A stretch of DNA of 61,356 nucleotides from Oleiphilaceae bacterium (GCA_018334495.1 JAGXLV010000010.1:1-61356); one strand, 5' to 3'; counted from the first letter of the stretch, positions 45,036 through 53,956 are shown. Notes: generated by a model not told the origin, from the sequence alone. Made by a program: numbers and translations.

Positions 45036-46052
45036 ATGGAGTTCATAACGAAACACTTGCGCCATTCCGATGCACTGCTGCCTTTAGTCACGCTTGTGGT
45101 CTACATCCTGGCTACTTATTTGGGGGGTTGGCTGCTGATGGCACAAGCCGGCTGGCTGATGCCAGCACTCGGCGTTCTGGCCTGCGCTCACAGCATGATT
45201 CTGGCCAGCTATCTGGTCCATGAATGCGCCCATAACACATTGTTCAAATCTTCGGATCACAACACAACGCTTGGGCAGTTCGCCAACTGGTTGACAGGTG
45301 GCTGCTATGGCACTTACGAGGATGTACGTTACAAGCATATGCGCCACCACGTGGATAATGCCGATCCCATCTCCTTCGATTACCGGGGCTGGTTAAGACG
45401 GCATCCCTTGGTTGAAAAAACCGTGTTCGCCCTGGAGTGGCTGTATATTCCCGCCGTGGATTACCTGATGCATGGGGTTTTAATGACGGCGCCTTTCACC
45501 GGCTTGGGTGCCAACAAGCAGCGGCGCCGAACCCTGGCGGTGATTATTACCAGAACCGCGCTGTTTGGCCTTTTAGCGGTCTGGAGCCTGAAAGCGGCTG
45601 CGCTTTACGTTGTCGCCTACAGTCTTCTGTTACTGGTGTTGCGGTTTCTCGACGCTTACCAGCACAACTATGAGATTGTCCTGAATCTTGACGATCCCAA
45701 GGCGGATTTGCCCCACAAAGGCGACCGTGACTATGAGAACCATAACACCTACAGCAACCTGATATCCCGGCGCTGGCCAGTGCTGAATCTTCTGGTGCTG
45801 AATTTCTGTTACCACAACGCGCACCACGTCAAGCCCACACTGCCCTGGTACAAGCTACCGGCGTTGCATGACGAGCTTTACGGAAGTCATTACCAGCGCA
45901 GCCTGAGCCTGAAAGATCAGCTCCGCAGCTACCATGGCAACCGGCTGGAGGGTATCTACGCTGAAACTTACGGCCAGGTCGAAGTGCCCGAAGCGGTTGC
46001 CGGCGGCTCGGCGGTGCCCGTCTACGGCCTCAGTTTCCTGACGGCCTTCTGA
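45036..46052 (+). CDS. Membrane fatty-acid-desaturase/hydroxylase-like diiron protein
   Basis: A 338-residue integral membrane protein with four or more helices and the three histidine clusters of the desaturase superfamily: HECAH (62-66), HMRHH (101-105) and HNAHH (260-264). His210 in AYQHNYEI is an additional candidate. Members oxidise lipids, alkanes or other hydrophobic or amine-bearing substrates with O2. The GGAGG 7 bases before ATG 45036 is strong. Placement between a sugar-type isomerase and an ABC importer suggests a dedicated metabolic step, not bulk lipid desaturation. Confidence 0.8.
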   Translation: MEFITKHLRHSDALLPLVTLVVYILATYLGGWLLMAQAGWLMPALGVLACAHSMILASYLVHECAHNTLFKSSDHNTTLGQFANWLTGGCYGTYEDVRYKHMRHHVDNADPISFDYRGWLRRHPLVEKTVFALEWLYIPAVDYLMHGVLMTAPFTGLGANKQRRRTLAVIITRTALFGLLAVWSLKAAALYVVAYSLLLLVLRFLDAYQHNYEIVLNLDDPKADLPHKGDRDYENHNTYSNLISRRWPVLNLLVLNFCYHNAHHVKPTLPWYKLPALHDELYGSHYQRSLSLKDQLRSYHGNRLEGIYAETYGQVEVPEAVAGGSAVPVYGLSFLTAF

Positions 46053-46060
46053 GGTAAACC

Positions 46061-46930
46061 ATGACAATTAAACTCTCTGACGAGGCCATTGCCAGGATCA
46101 CCGCAAAAACCGGACGGGCGTCCGTTCCGGTCAGAACGCCAAAGCGTTGGCTGGATTTCAATCAGTCGCTGGGCACTGGTGAACGTCTGTGTCTGGGTAT
46201 GCTGGGTTGGGCTTTTTTTCTGCTTTCCTGGCACTTTGCCGCGCAACTGGATCTAGCACCGGCACGTCTTTTTCCCGGTCCTTCGGCGGTGTTCGCGTCG
46301 TTACAGGGACTTTTTCTTGAGAAAGCCTTCGCGGCCGATGTTCTGGCCAGCGTAATCCGAATCGTGATCAGCTTCAGTCTTGCCGTCGCCATCGCCTTGC
46401 CCCTGGCCCTACTGATGGGTTCATTTGCGCGGATTAACGCCTTGCTGAACCCGCTGCTGGGCGCTTGGCGATACCTGCCGGCCCCGGCTTTCATTCCGCT
46501 CCTGCTGATGTGGGTGGGCACCGGCGATACCCAAAAAATCGTACTTCTGCTAATGGGTGTGGTTTTCTTTCTGGTGATCATGCTCGCCGATGTTACGCGG
46601 CAGGTTCCGAAAGTATTGATAGAGACCGCTAAAACATTGGGCGGGGGCCGCCGAGTGGTGCTCTGGACTGTGGTCTTCAGGCAGTGCCTGCCGGGCTATA
46701 TGGACACCTGCCGCCAGATGCTGGCGGTGAGTTGGACTTACCTGGTCATCGCCGAAATCGTGGCGGCCACCGACGGCATAGGCGCCATGATGATGCGCGC
46801 CAAACGTTTCGTTCATGTCGACGACATCATGGCCGGTATTGTCACCATCGGTTTGCTGGGCCTGGCCTTCGACGCGCTTTTCCGCTTGGCCTATCGCCGG
46901 AGCTTTCCTTACCTGAAAGGCCAGCACTAA
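46061..46930 (+). CDS. ABC transporter permease (SsuC/TauC type)
   Basis: A 289-residue inner-membrane permease with about six helices and the cytoplasmic EAA loop (ETAKTLGGGRRVVLWTVVFRQ...PG) that docks the ATPase. The N-terminal 40 residues are polar. It belongs to the nitrate/sulfonate/bicarbonate/thiamine-precursor importer group. It starts 8 bases after the desaturase stop, with GAGG upstream, and is followed by its binding protein and ATPase. Confidence 0.88.
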   Translation: MTIKLSDEAIARITAKTGRASVPVRTPKRWLDFNQSLGTGERLCLGMLGWAFFLLSWHFAAQLDLAPARLFPGPSAVFASLQGLFLEKAFAADVLASVIRIVISFSLAVAIALPLALLMGSFARINALLNPLLGAWRYLPAPAFIPLLLMWVGTGDTQKIVLLLMGVVFFLVIMLADVTRQVPKVLIETAKTLGGGRRVVLWTVVFRQCLPGYMDTCRQMLAVSWTYLVIAEIVAATDGIGAMMMRAKRFVHVDDIMAGIVTIGLLGLAFDALFRLAYRRSFPYLKGQH

Positions 46931-46978
46931 CACTTTGCCGAAAACCTGAAACCGCTGTTAATCAAGAGGTACGTCGCT

Positions 46979-48007
46979 ATGAACTGGATGAAACGCACGG
47001 CTTCCGCCGCCCTGTTGCTGACTTGCACCGCTGGGGCTTACGCCAACGAAACGGTCAGGCTTTCCCTGTTTTCCTGGCCCGGCTATGGCTTCTGGTTCAT
47101 CGCCCAGGAAAAGAACCTGGCACCAGACCTGGATCTTGAGATCACCATCATCGAGGATCCCTATGAGAGCTTCTCACTCATGTCCGCCGGCGTTCTGGAT
47201 GTGACCTCCAGCACGGCGGAATACGGGCCGATTGCCGCGGATAAAGATGTGCCGGTCAAAATGGTCACCTACACCAATCCTTCCTACGGCACCGATAAAA
47301 TTGTGCTGGCACCGGGTATCGAAAACGCCCGGGACCTGAAAGGCGAATCCGTTGCCGTTCTCGAGGGCGGGCTGACTCAGATTTTCATGGGCATCTGGCT
47401 TGAGGATAACGGTGTAAGCATCAAAAATGTGGAATTCACCAACCTGATCATGGACGACGCGGTGGGTGCCCTGGTGGGCGGCGACGTCAAGGCTGCCGAA
47501 TTCTGGGAGCCGTTTGGCGGTCAGGCGCTGGCCGCGCTACCAGGCGCCAGGGTGGTGGCATCCTCCGATGAAAGCGGCTGGATCGAAACCGCCCTTCTGG
47601 GCGATGCCATGTACATGAGTGACGTTTTTCTCGCGGACCGGCCCGAGGTGGCTGAGAGAACGCTCGAGGCCTATTTCGCCGCGGTCGATTACTGGAAGAA
47701 CAATACCGCCGAGGCCAATGAGATTATTGCACAGGGATTGAATTTCCCCCTGTCCGATGTTGAAAAGGTGCTAGGTACCGACGGCAATATCCACAAAGGC
47801 GGTATCTGGGTGTTTGACCGGGACCAAGCAGCCAAATTCATGGGTCTGATGCCGGGGGAGCTGCCCTTGGGGCTGCCCAACGGCGAGATAGCCCAGCACT
47901 GGGAGACCACTACCGACTGGTGGCTCAAGTTCGGACTGGTTGATAACCGCCACCCGATGACAGAAGGCATCGATATGACCCCTCTGAAAAGCCTTACGGC
48001 CAAGTAG
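46979..48007 (+). CDS. ABC transporter substrate-binding protein (NMT1/TauA-like)
   Basis: A 342-residue periplasmic protein with a Sec signal peptide (MNWMKRTASAALLLTCTAGAYA, cleavage likely after about residue 22). The fold pattern LSLFSWPGYGFWFIAQEKNL, DVTSSTAEYGPIAADKDVPV and the later KAAEFWEPFG segment are those of NMT1/SsuA/TauA-like proteins. The ligand cannot be told. It lies between the permease and the ATPase, so all three import components are encoded together. Confidence 0.87.
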   Translation: MNWMKRTASAALLLTCTAGAYANETVRLSLFSWPGYGFWFIAQEKNLAPDLDLEITIIEDPYESFSLMSAGVLDVTSSTAEYGPIAADKDVPVKMVTYTNPSYGTDKIVLAPGIENARDLKGESVAVLEGGLTQIFMGIWLEDNGVSIKNVEFTNLIMDDAVGALVGGDVKAAEFWEPFGGQALAALPGARVVASSDESGWIETALLGDAMYMSDVFLADRPEVAERTLEAYFAAVDYWKNNTAEANEIIAQGLNFPLSDVEKVLGTDGNIHKGGIWVFDRDQAAKFMGLMPGELPLGLPNGEIAQHWETTTDWWLKFGLVDNRHPMTEGIDMTPLKSLTAK

Positions 48008-48024
48008 GCGCAGCTGGAGCAATC

Positions 48025-48822
48025 ATGATGGACAAAGCCACAGGACTTCAGTTGCAAGCGGTGGGGAAAGTTTTCCAGTCGGAAAGCGGCCCCGTACAAG
48101 CGCTCGAGGATATTTCATTGTCTCTTGCCGCGGGCCGGGTGGGAGTCTTGTTGGGCCCGTCAGGCTGCGGCAAATCGACATTGCTGCGGATGGTCGCAGG
48201 GCTTGAGGAGCAGACAGAAGGTCTTATCACACTTAACGACAAGCGGGTCACTCAACCCGGCAAGGATCGGGGGATGGTTTTCCAGGATTATACGTCCTTC
48301 CCCTGGTTGTCCGTTCGAGACAACGTCGCCTATGGTCTTAAAATCAACCACGATTTGAACATGCTCAAGGAAGGCGCTGTTGACCATTTTCTCCAGGCCG
48401 TGGGTCTGGAGAAATTCGCCGACGCCTACCCTCACGAACTGTCAGGCGGCATGCGCCAGCGGGTTGCCATTGCACGAACCCTGGCCAACTTTCCCGAGTT
48501 ATTTCTCATGGACGAGCCCTTCGGTGCACTGGACCCCGAGACCCGTTGGCAGATGCAGGATCTGCTTCTGGGTATCGTGCGCAAGGAGCGCAATACCGTT
48601 TTACTGGTGTCTCACGACATTGAAGAAGCGCTTTATCTGGGCGACGTTGTGTTTTTTCTCTCCAAACATCCCGGACGGCTGCGCGAAACCATCGCCACGG
48701 ATTTCAAGAAGGCGTTGCCTGACAGCAGTCGGGAAACCTTTCTGCAGTCAGAGCATTACCGCAAGCTGGATATTCACATCCGGCGCCTGATGAGTGAAGA
48801 GGGGCGTAGAAACGCCGCCTGA
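48025..48822 (+). CDS. ABC transporter ATP-binding protein (SsuB/TauB type)
   Basis: A 265-residue cytoplasmic ATPase. Walker A GPSGCGKST lies at residues 44-52, the Q-loop VFQDY near 92, the signature LSGGMRQR near 140, Walker B LFLMDEPFGALD, and the switch histidine in LLVSHDIEEAL. It completes the importer with the permease and binding protein upstream (gap 17 bases). It is the last gene of the rightward operon and converges on the TetR gene. Confidence 0.92.
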   Translation: MMDKATGLQLQAVGKVFQSESGPVQALEDISLSLAAGRVGVLLGPSGCGKSTLLRMVAGLEEQTEGLITLNDKRVTQPGKDRGMVFQDYTSFPWLSVRDNVAYGLKINHDLNMLKEGAVDHFLQAVGLEKFADAYPHELSGGMRQRVAIARTLANFPELFLMDEPFGALDPETRWQMQDLLLGIVRKERNTVLLVSHDIEEALYLGDVVFFLSKHPGRLRETIATDFKKALPDSSRETFLQSEHYRKLDIHIRRLMSEEGRRNAA

Positions 48823-48882
48823 TCGAGTTCTTTGGGTTCATTCAGTACTGCAAAAGATGTTCTCAGCCCTTTGCGTTCGTCT

Positions 48883-49494
48883 TCAAGCCTGTTCAAGCAG
48901 TCCTCGCAATCGTGCCACGAAAAACCCCCGTTCTTTTTTCAGACTGAACAGGCGCGGCGCGAACAGCCAGCTCTGGGTAATACCCATGAGATAGGTGTAG
49001 GTCACCAGGGCAAGTTGGCCCGGGGCCTGCGCCGAGGGTATCAGCGCCTGTGCCTGGGCGGCCTGAATCAGGTGGGTCAGGGTATCGATGATTCGACGGG
49101 TCAGTTCACGCTCCCGCTTGAGCGTATCCGCCATCTCGCTGGTCAGTTCGGTTTTGTTAAGCAGTATTTCAAAGGACTGACGGAACCAGGCGTCGTTGAC
49201 CAGCAGGTCCAGCCAGTCACAGGCGAAGGTCTCTATGGTTTTCAACGGATTGTCGGTTTCCGCTGACGCGTTGATGACCAGGTTCTCCAGGGGGCTTTGG
49301 GAATAGGCCAGTACCGCCTGGTAAAGATGGTCCTTGTTGCGGAAATGCCAGTAGATGGGTCCCCGGCTGTAACCGGCTTCTTTGGCGATCATGGCCAAGG
49401 TGGTGTGGGAGTAGCCGTCACGGCTGAACAGGGTGAGGGCGGCTTTAATAATGTGGAGGCGGGTTTGCTCGGCTTCTTCTTTGGTGCGGCGCAT
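48883..49494 (-). CDS. TetR-family regulator, AcrR/TtgR-like
   Basis: A 203-residue repressor with an N-terminal helix-turn-helix: RTKEEAEQTRLHIIKAAL then HTTLAMIAKEAGYSRGPIYW, and HFRNKDHLYQAV. These closely follow AcrR/TtgR/MtrR-type regulators, whose known operators contain inverted TACAT-like halves. ATG 49494 is the best family start; an upstream frame to 49554 is open. It lies in tandem after the ligase and binding-protein genes, and probably acts at the palindrome 52195-52216 and the half-site at 44001. Confidence 0.87.
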   Translation of the reverse strand: MRRTKEEAEQTRLHIIKAALTLFSRDGYSHTTLAMIAKEAGYSRGPIYWHFRNKDHLYQAVLAYSQSPLENLVINASAETDNPLKTIETFACDWLDLLVNDAWFRQSFEILLNKTELTSEMADTLKRERELTRRIIDTLTHLIQAAQAQALIPSAQAPGQLALVTYTYLMGITQSWLFAPRLFSLKKERGFFVARLRGLLEQA

Positions 49495-49557
49495 GAAAGG
49501 TCCGTTTAAGTATCGGTCACAGGGCCAGGACGACCCTGTGACTGACCGGGTCAACCG

Positions 49558-50652
49558 TTAGAGTTTGCCGTCCGCTGCCATCTGCATGTAGGTGGTATCG
49601 AAGCGAAGCTTGATGTTACCGCCATCGCCCAGCATTTTTCCATCCGGAAACGCAATACCGATAAAATCGGCCGAGGCTGCGTTTTGACCCAGCAGGCCTT
49701 TCTCCCAGGAAAACTCCCGTACGCTGTCCATGGCCTCATAGGCCGTGTCACTGGCAATGAACGCCACGGCATCCTCGGCCTGCCAGAACATCTTCATACC
49801 GGCCAGCTGGGCCTCATAACCCTCACGGTCGGTGCCCGCCGATTTGCCGAGAAACGCACGGATCTTGCGGCCTTCCTCGGTGTCCGTGCCCATCACTGCC
49901 ATCAACTCAAACCAGGCGCCGGTCAGGGCCTTGCCCAGGGCGGGGTTAGCCTTGAGGGTCTCGGTATTGACGATGGTCAGGTCTTTAATGTGGCCGGGCA
50001 CCATGGCCGAGTCGTAAGCTCTGTGTGCGTCGGGCATGCTGGCAATGGTGTTGAGTTGCGGGTTCCAGGTGACGGCGTTGCGTACCGTCTCGGTGCTGAA
50101 GGCGGAGACGATGTCGGCATCGCCGGTGTTGATGACCTCCACATCACGCTCTTCCAGGCCCACGGATTCCAGCGCACGGGCCAGTATGTAATGAGATACG
50201 GACAACTCCACCAGGTTGACGCTCTGGCCTTCCAGATCCCGCAGGTCTGAACCACCTTTCATGACCAGGCCGTCATTGCCGTTGGAGTAATCGCCCACGA
50301 TCAGTGCCGTGGTGTCCACGCCGCCGGCGGAGGGAATCGACAGGGCGTCCATGCTGGTGGCCACGACCCCATCGAAACGCCCGGATGTGTATTGGTTGAT
50401 GGATTCGATATAGTCGTTGATCTGGACGATCTCGATCTCGATGTCGTATTTGTCCGCCCATTTGTCGATCAGGCCGGAGTCCTCGATGTAGTCCCAGGGC
50501 ATCCAGCCGGCGTAGATGCTCCAGGCGATACTGAAGCTGTCGCGCTCCTCCGCGGCGACAACCGGGGCCAGGAGAGCACTGGCTGCCAGGGCAATGGTCA
50601 TATTCTTGATAAGGCGCTTACTGTGATGTTTAAACGTTTGTAGCGTTTTCAT
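49558..50652 (-). CDS. ABC substrate-binding protein of the urea-carboxylase-region type
   Basis: A 364-residue exported protein with a signal peptide (SKRLIKNMTIALAASALLAP, ending around VVAAEE). The mature sequence, with FSIAWSIYAGWMPWDYIED, QINDYIESINQYTSGRFDGV and GGVDTTALIVGDYSNGND, matches my recollection of periplasmic proteins found beside urea carboxylase genes. No urea carboxylase, permease or ATPase is adjacent, so it may share the importer at 46061-48822. ATG 50652 has AGGAG 7 bases upstream. Confidence 0.78.
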   Translation of the reverse strand: MKTLQTFKHHSKRLIKNMTIALAASALLAPVVAAEERDSFSIAWSIYAGWMPWDYIEDSGLIDKWADKYDIEIEIVQINDYIESINQYTSGRFDGVVATSMDALSIPSAGGVDTTALIVGDYSNGNDGLVMKGGSDLRDLEGQSVNLVELSVSHYILARALESVGLEERDVEVINTGDADIVSAFSTETVRNAVTWNPQLNTIASMPDAHRAYDSAMVPGHIKDLTIVNTETLKANPALGKALTGAWFELMAVMGTDTEEGRKIRAFLGKSAGTDREGYEAQLAGMKMFWQAEDAVAFIASDTAYEAMDSVREFSWEKGLLGQNAASADFIGIAFPDGKMLGDGGNIKLRFDTTYMQMAADGKL

Positions 50653-50772
50653 TGAACAACTCCTGCTTGGGAAAACCTGAGTCCGCCTTCTCCTGCTCGC
50701 GGAGATCAGGCACTGGTATTTGTTTAGGCAAGGGCTGGGCCAGGGTTGCCTGGCTTGCCTCAGGGCCAAACA

Positions 50773-52134
50773 TCAAAAGAATTTCAGGTAGCGGGCGACT
50801 TCCCACTCCGATACATGGTTGTGGTAGCTGGTCCATTCCTCACGCTTGAAGGCGACAAAACTCTCGAACATGGCATCGCCGAAAACCTGACGGGACAGTG
50901 GGTCGGCTTCGAAGGCATCGACAGCTTCGCCCAGGGTCTGGGGCAGCATTTCAATGCCCATCTCCGCAACCTGCTTATCGCTGTAGTTGTACATGTTCTC
51001 CCGGTGTGGCTGGCCCGGATCGAGCTTGTCGCGGATGCCTTCAAGGCCGGCGGCCAGGATCATGGCTGAACCCAGATAGGGATTACAGGCGATGTCGGCG
51101 GCGCGGCACTCCACCCGCCCGCCCTGTGAAGGAATGCGCAGCATGTTGGTGCGGTTGTTGTTGCCGTAGCAGACAAACACCGGGGCCCAGGTCGAGCCGG
51201 ACATGCTGCCTTTGCGGACCAGCCGCTTGTAGCTGTTCACAGTGGGGGCGATGACCGCACTGATAGCCCCGGCGTGTTTCATGACACCGGCAATAAACTG
51301 ATAGGCCAGTTCGGTGACGCCGCAGGCGTGAGGGTCCTTGCCGTTGATCACATCGAACAGGTTGCGGCCGCTTTCACGATCCGCCAGAGACATGTTGTAG
51401 TGGGCACCGCTGCCGGTCCGGGTCGAGGTGGGCTTGGGCATGAAACTGGCAAAGGCGCCGTGTTTGCGGGCAATTTCATTGGCCATCAGGCGAAAGAAGC
51501 AGAGGCGGTCGGCCATGCCCAAGGCATCCGTGTAGGTAAAGTCGGTTTCGAACTGGCCGTTGGCGTCTTCATGGTCAAAGGAGTAGACGTCCCAGCCGCT
51601 GTCGTTCATCGCGTTGACCAGCTCGTCCACGATCTCCAGATTGTCCATCATGGTGCGGGGATCGTAGCAGGGCTTGGCGAGGGTATCCCGTGAACTGACC
51701 GGTTCAAAACCGCCGTCAGGGGTATCCCGGAAGAGGAAAAATTCGGTCTCTATGCCCAGATTGAAGGTAAAGCCCATGGCTGCCGCCGCGGCCGTCTGGC
51801 GTTTGAGAATATTGCGTGAGCAGGCTTCGAATGGCGCGCCGTCAAGGTAAAGGTCGCTGGCGAACCAGGCCAGTTGGCGATTCCAGGGGCAGACGGTCAT
51901 GGTGGCCGGGTCCGGCATGGCGGCCACTTCGTTGTCACTGATGTCCTGGGGCACACCATCGAGAGCGGCCCCGGTAAACAGCTCGGAGCCTTCCATCATG
52001 CGGTCAAGGTGAGCCAGTGGCACGAATTTGCCCTTGATGATGCCATGGATATCCACGTAACCGGAGAGGGCATACTTGACCCCTTGGGTCATCAGGTTTT
52101 TTTTCAGCGTTTCAGTGGCTGGTTGTGATGTCAT
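50773..52134 (-). CDS. Glutamine-synthetase-like ligase (type III GS / GMAS-like)
   Basis: A 453-residue GlnA-superfamily enzyme. Metal and substrate residues line up: Glu129 and Glu131 (GIETEF), Glu189 and Glu196 (HEDANGQFE), His245 (GSGAHYN), NSYKRL near 300, Arg328 and Arg333 (NRTNMLRIP), and Glu342 (RVECRAADIACNPYL). The adenylylation motif of GSI is absent. Relatives ligate glutamate to ammonia or methylamine, so gamma-glutamylation of an amine is the likely chemistry. ATG 52134 has GGAG 7 bases upstream; longer frames lack support. Confidence 0.85.
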   Translation of the reverse strand: MTSQPATETLKKNLMTQGVKYALSGYVDIHGIIKGKFVPLAHLDRMMEGSELFTGAALDGVPQDISDNEVAAMPDPATMTVCPWNRQLAWFASDLYLDGAPFEACSRNILKRQTAAAAAMGFTFNLGIETEFFLFRDTPDGGFEPVSSRDTLAKPCYDPRTMMDNLEIVDELVNAMNDSGWDVYSFDHEDANGQFETDFTYTDALGMADRLCFFRLMANEIARKHGAFASFMPKPTSTRTGSGAHYNMSLADRESGRNLFDVINGKDPHACGVTELAYQFIAGVMKHAGAISAVIAPTVNSYKRLVRKGSMSGSTWAPVFVCYGNNNRTNMLRIPSQGGRVECRAADIACNPYLGSAMILAAGLEGIRDKLDPGQPHRENMYNYSDKQVAEMGIEMLPQTLGEAVDAFEADPLSRQVFGDAMFESFVAFKREEWTSYHNHVSEWEVARYLKFF

Positions 52135-52194
52135 TGTGGTACTCCGTCGTTTGTCGGGCCCCATGGGCGTAATGGTATGATTCTTCCATACAAC

Positions 52195-52216
52195 ATACAT
52201 GCCAGCATGCATGTAT
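52195..52216. promoter_or_regulatory. Probable TetR/AcrR-type operator in the ligase/hydrolase divergent promoter
   Basis: ATACATGC-cagcat-GCATGTAT is a perfect 8+6+8 inverted repeat midway between the divergent starts at 52134 and 52294. A second smaller one, GTATG..CATAC, lies at 52175-52191. The half-site resembles known AcrR-family operators and recurs as TATACATGC at 44001. Confidence 0.6.
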
Positions 52217-52293
52217 AAGGACGGCAATGCCGTGCTGGAGAGAACTAGAACATTACGCCGGCCCGTTAAAAGTGAGCAGGAGAGTGAAAAAAG

Positions 52294-53334
52294 ATGCAGG
52301 ATTTCCAAACAGTTAACAGTGTTTATCCGCTCGGAGACAGGCGCCTGCAAAGCGGTGAAACGCTCCGTGACGGCCAGCTAAGCTATACCCAGGTCGGCCA
52401 GCTCAATGCCGCCGGTGATAATCTGATCCTGCTGCCGACCTATTACGGTGGCTCGGATGAGGGCATGCTGCCCCTTATTGGTGCGGACAGCCCCCTGGAT
52501 CCGGAGCGCTATTGCCTGGTGATTCCCAACCTTTTGGGGAACGGCCGCTCCAGTTCGCCCAGCAACGCCCACCCGGAGCAGAGGGGCGGGCATTTTCCCC
52601 GAATCAGCCTTTACGACAATGTGCAGGCGCAGAAACGCCTGCTGGAGGCGCGGTTTCAGGACGCCAGGCCGGCGCTGGTGATGGGCTGGTCCATGGGCGG
52701 CATGCAGGCACTGCAATGGGGTTGCCTGTATCCGGACAGGGTCGGGCGAATCCTGAGCATTTGCGCCACCGCCCGATGCTGGCCCCACAATCACGTGTTC
52801 CTGGAAGGGGTGAAAGCTGCGCTGACTGCTGATCCGACCTGGCAGAAGGGCTTCTACACGCAAAAACCGGCTGCCGGCCTGAAAGCCTTTGGCCGGGTCT
52901 ATGCGGGTTGGGCGTTCAGCCAGGCCTTTTTCCGGCGGCAGCTCTATCGGGAGCTGGGCTTTGAGACGATCGAGGCGCTTCTTCAGTATTGGGAGGCGGA
53001 TCATCTGGCCCAGGACGCCAACGACCTGCTGGCGCTGCTGGATACCTGGCAGCAGGGCGACATCAGCAACAACCCGGTCTGGCAGGGGGATTTTAAGTCG
53101 GCTCTGGGCGCCATCACGCCACCCACCCTCATCATGCCCGGCAGTACGGACCTGTATTTCACCGCCGAGGATGCGGCCTGGGAAGCGCAGTGCATGGCCA
53201 ATGCCCGTTGCCAGCCACTGGTTTCCGACTGGGGCCACTGCGCCGGCGCGCCGGGACGCCATCCGGCGGATATGGCGGTGATTCTGGAAGCCTGCAGGAC
53301 CTTATTGGACAGCCCGGAATTCTCAAGCCCCTAG
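52294..53334 (+). CDS. Alpha/beta hydrolase, homoserine O-acetyltransferase (MetX)-like
   Basis: A 346-residue alpha/beta-fold protein. The catalytic triad candidates are Ser133 in GWSMGGMQ, Asp286 in PGSTDLYF and His315 in SDWGHCAG. The [13 protein letters not shown] and GGMQALQW patterns are those of MetX-like acyltransferases and related hydrolases. It is shorter than true MetX, and no methionine gene is near, so a hydrolase acting in the local pathway is more likely. It diverges from the ligase gene across the palindromic operator and has GGAGAG before ATG 52294. Confidence 0.8.
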   Translation: MQDFQTVNSVYPLGDRRLQSGETLRDGQLSYTQVGQLNAAGDNLILLPTYYGGSDEGMLPLIGADSPLDPERYCLVIPNLLGNGRSSSPSNAHPEQRGGHFPRISLYDNVQAQKRLLEARFQDARPALVMGWSMGGMQALQWGCLYPDRVGRILSICATARCWPHNHVFLEGVKAALTADPTWQKGFYTQKPAAGLKAFGRVYAGWAFSQAFFRRQLYRELGFETIEALLQYWEADHLAQDANDLLALLDTWQQGDISNNPVWQGDFKSALGAITPPTLIMPGSTDLYFTAEDAAWEAQCMANARCQPLVSDWGHCAGAPGRHPADMAVILEACRTLLDSPEFSSP

Positions 53335-53410
53335 TGTCCCGATTTGGCGGATGATCAGCGCCTCATGGCGCGTTGAATCGACTTGTTGAAATGATTAAGG
53401 AGGGTAGATT

Positions 53411-53956
53411 ATGAACAATCGTGCGATGTCCGACACCCTGGCGACCCTGATTACTGACAGCGGCTTCACTGTTCCTCGGCGGTGGCAAGGCCGGCATGTG
53501 CTTCTCATCCCCGCCGACCCGGACTGGGCGTCGGTGGATTACGAGGCTGTTCAAGTCAGCCGATTGGCGCTCCGGGGCTTTTTTGGGCCCGGTGATCCTT
53601 GGCCGCCTGCGGATCTGACCCTGGCGGATAACCGCTCGGACCTTGCCTGGCATGCCCGGGAATTCCGGCTGCAGCGATCTTTCGCCTACCACCTGATGGG
53701 TACTGGCTGCATGAGCTGTCTTGGTTGCCTCTATCTTTATCCCAGCCTCAGTGCCGAGCACGATGCCGAAGCTTATCTCTGGACCCGCAGCGATTTGGCA
53801 ACTGAGCCGAGTCGCGCCATGGAAGCTGAGGTGGTTGACTGGGTGACTCAGGTCTGGCCTTTCACCATGCTCGCATGGCCGGGACGTAATATTTCCTGGG
53901 CAGCCTGGCCGCAGGACAATCGGCCGAGCTATTACGTCCGGCGGCACCAACGTTGA
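53411..53956 (+). CDS. GNAT-like hypothetical protein
   Basis: A 181-residue soluble protein. The central MGTGCMSCLGCLYLYPSLSA and the later AYLWTRSDLA and WPFTMLAWPGRNISWAAWP strings resemble a group of GNAT-fold proteins, though a clear acetyl-CoA-binding motif (Q/RxxGxG/A) is not obvious. Three clustered cysteines (CMSCLGC) are unusual. It has an excellent AAGGAGGG before ATG 53411 and lies 76 bases after the hydrolase, probably in the same transcript. Function unknown. Confidence 0.55.
   Translation: MNNRAMSDTLATLITDSGFTVPRRWQGRHVLLIPADPDWASVDYEAVQVSRLALRGFFGPGDPWPPADLTLADNRSDLAWHAREFRLQRSFAYHLMGTGCMSCLGCLYLYPSLSAEHDAEAYLWTRSDLATEPSRAMEAEVVDWVTQVWPFTMLAWPGRNISWAAWPQDNRPSYYVRRHQR

Noticed and set aside
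46061..48822. Naming the importer tauABC or ssuABC
   Set aside because: No taurine dioxygenase or sulfonate monooxygenase is nearby, and the binding-site residues do not let me choose a ligand.
52378..53262. 294-codon frame antisense to the MetX-like gene
   Set aside because: The sense frame has the full Ser-Asp-His triad; the antisense product has no motif.
52294..53334. Calling the hydrolase metX
   Set aside because: It is shorter than MetX, has no methionine-pathway neighbour, and is tied by promoter architecture to the ligase module.
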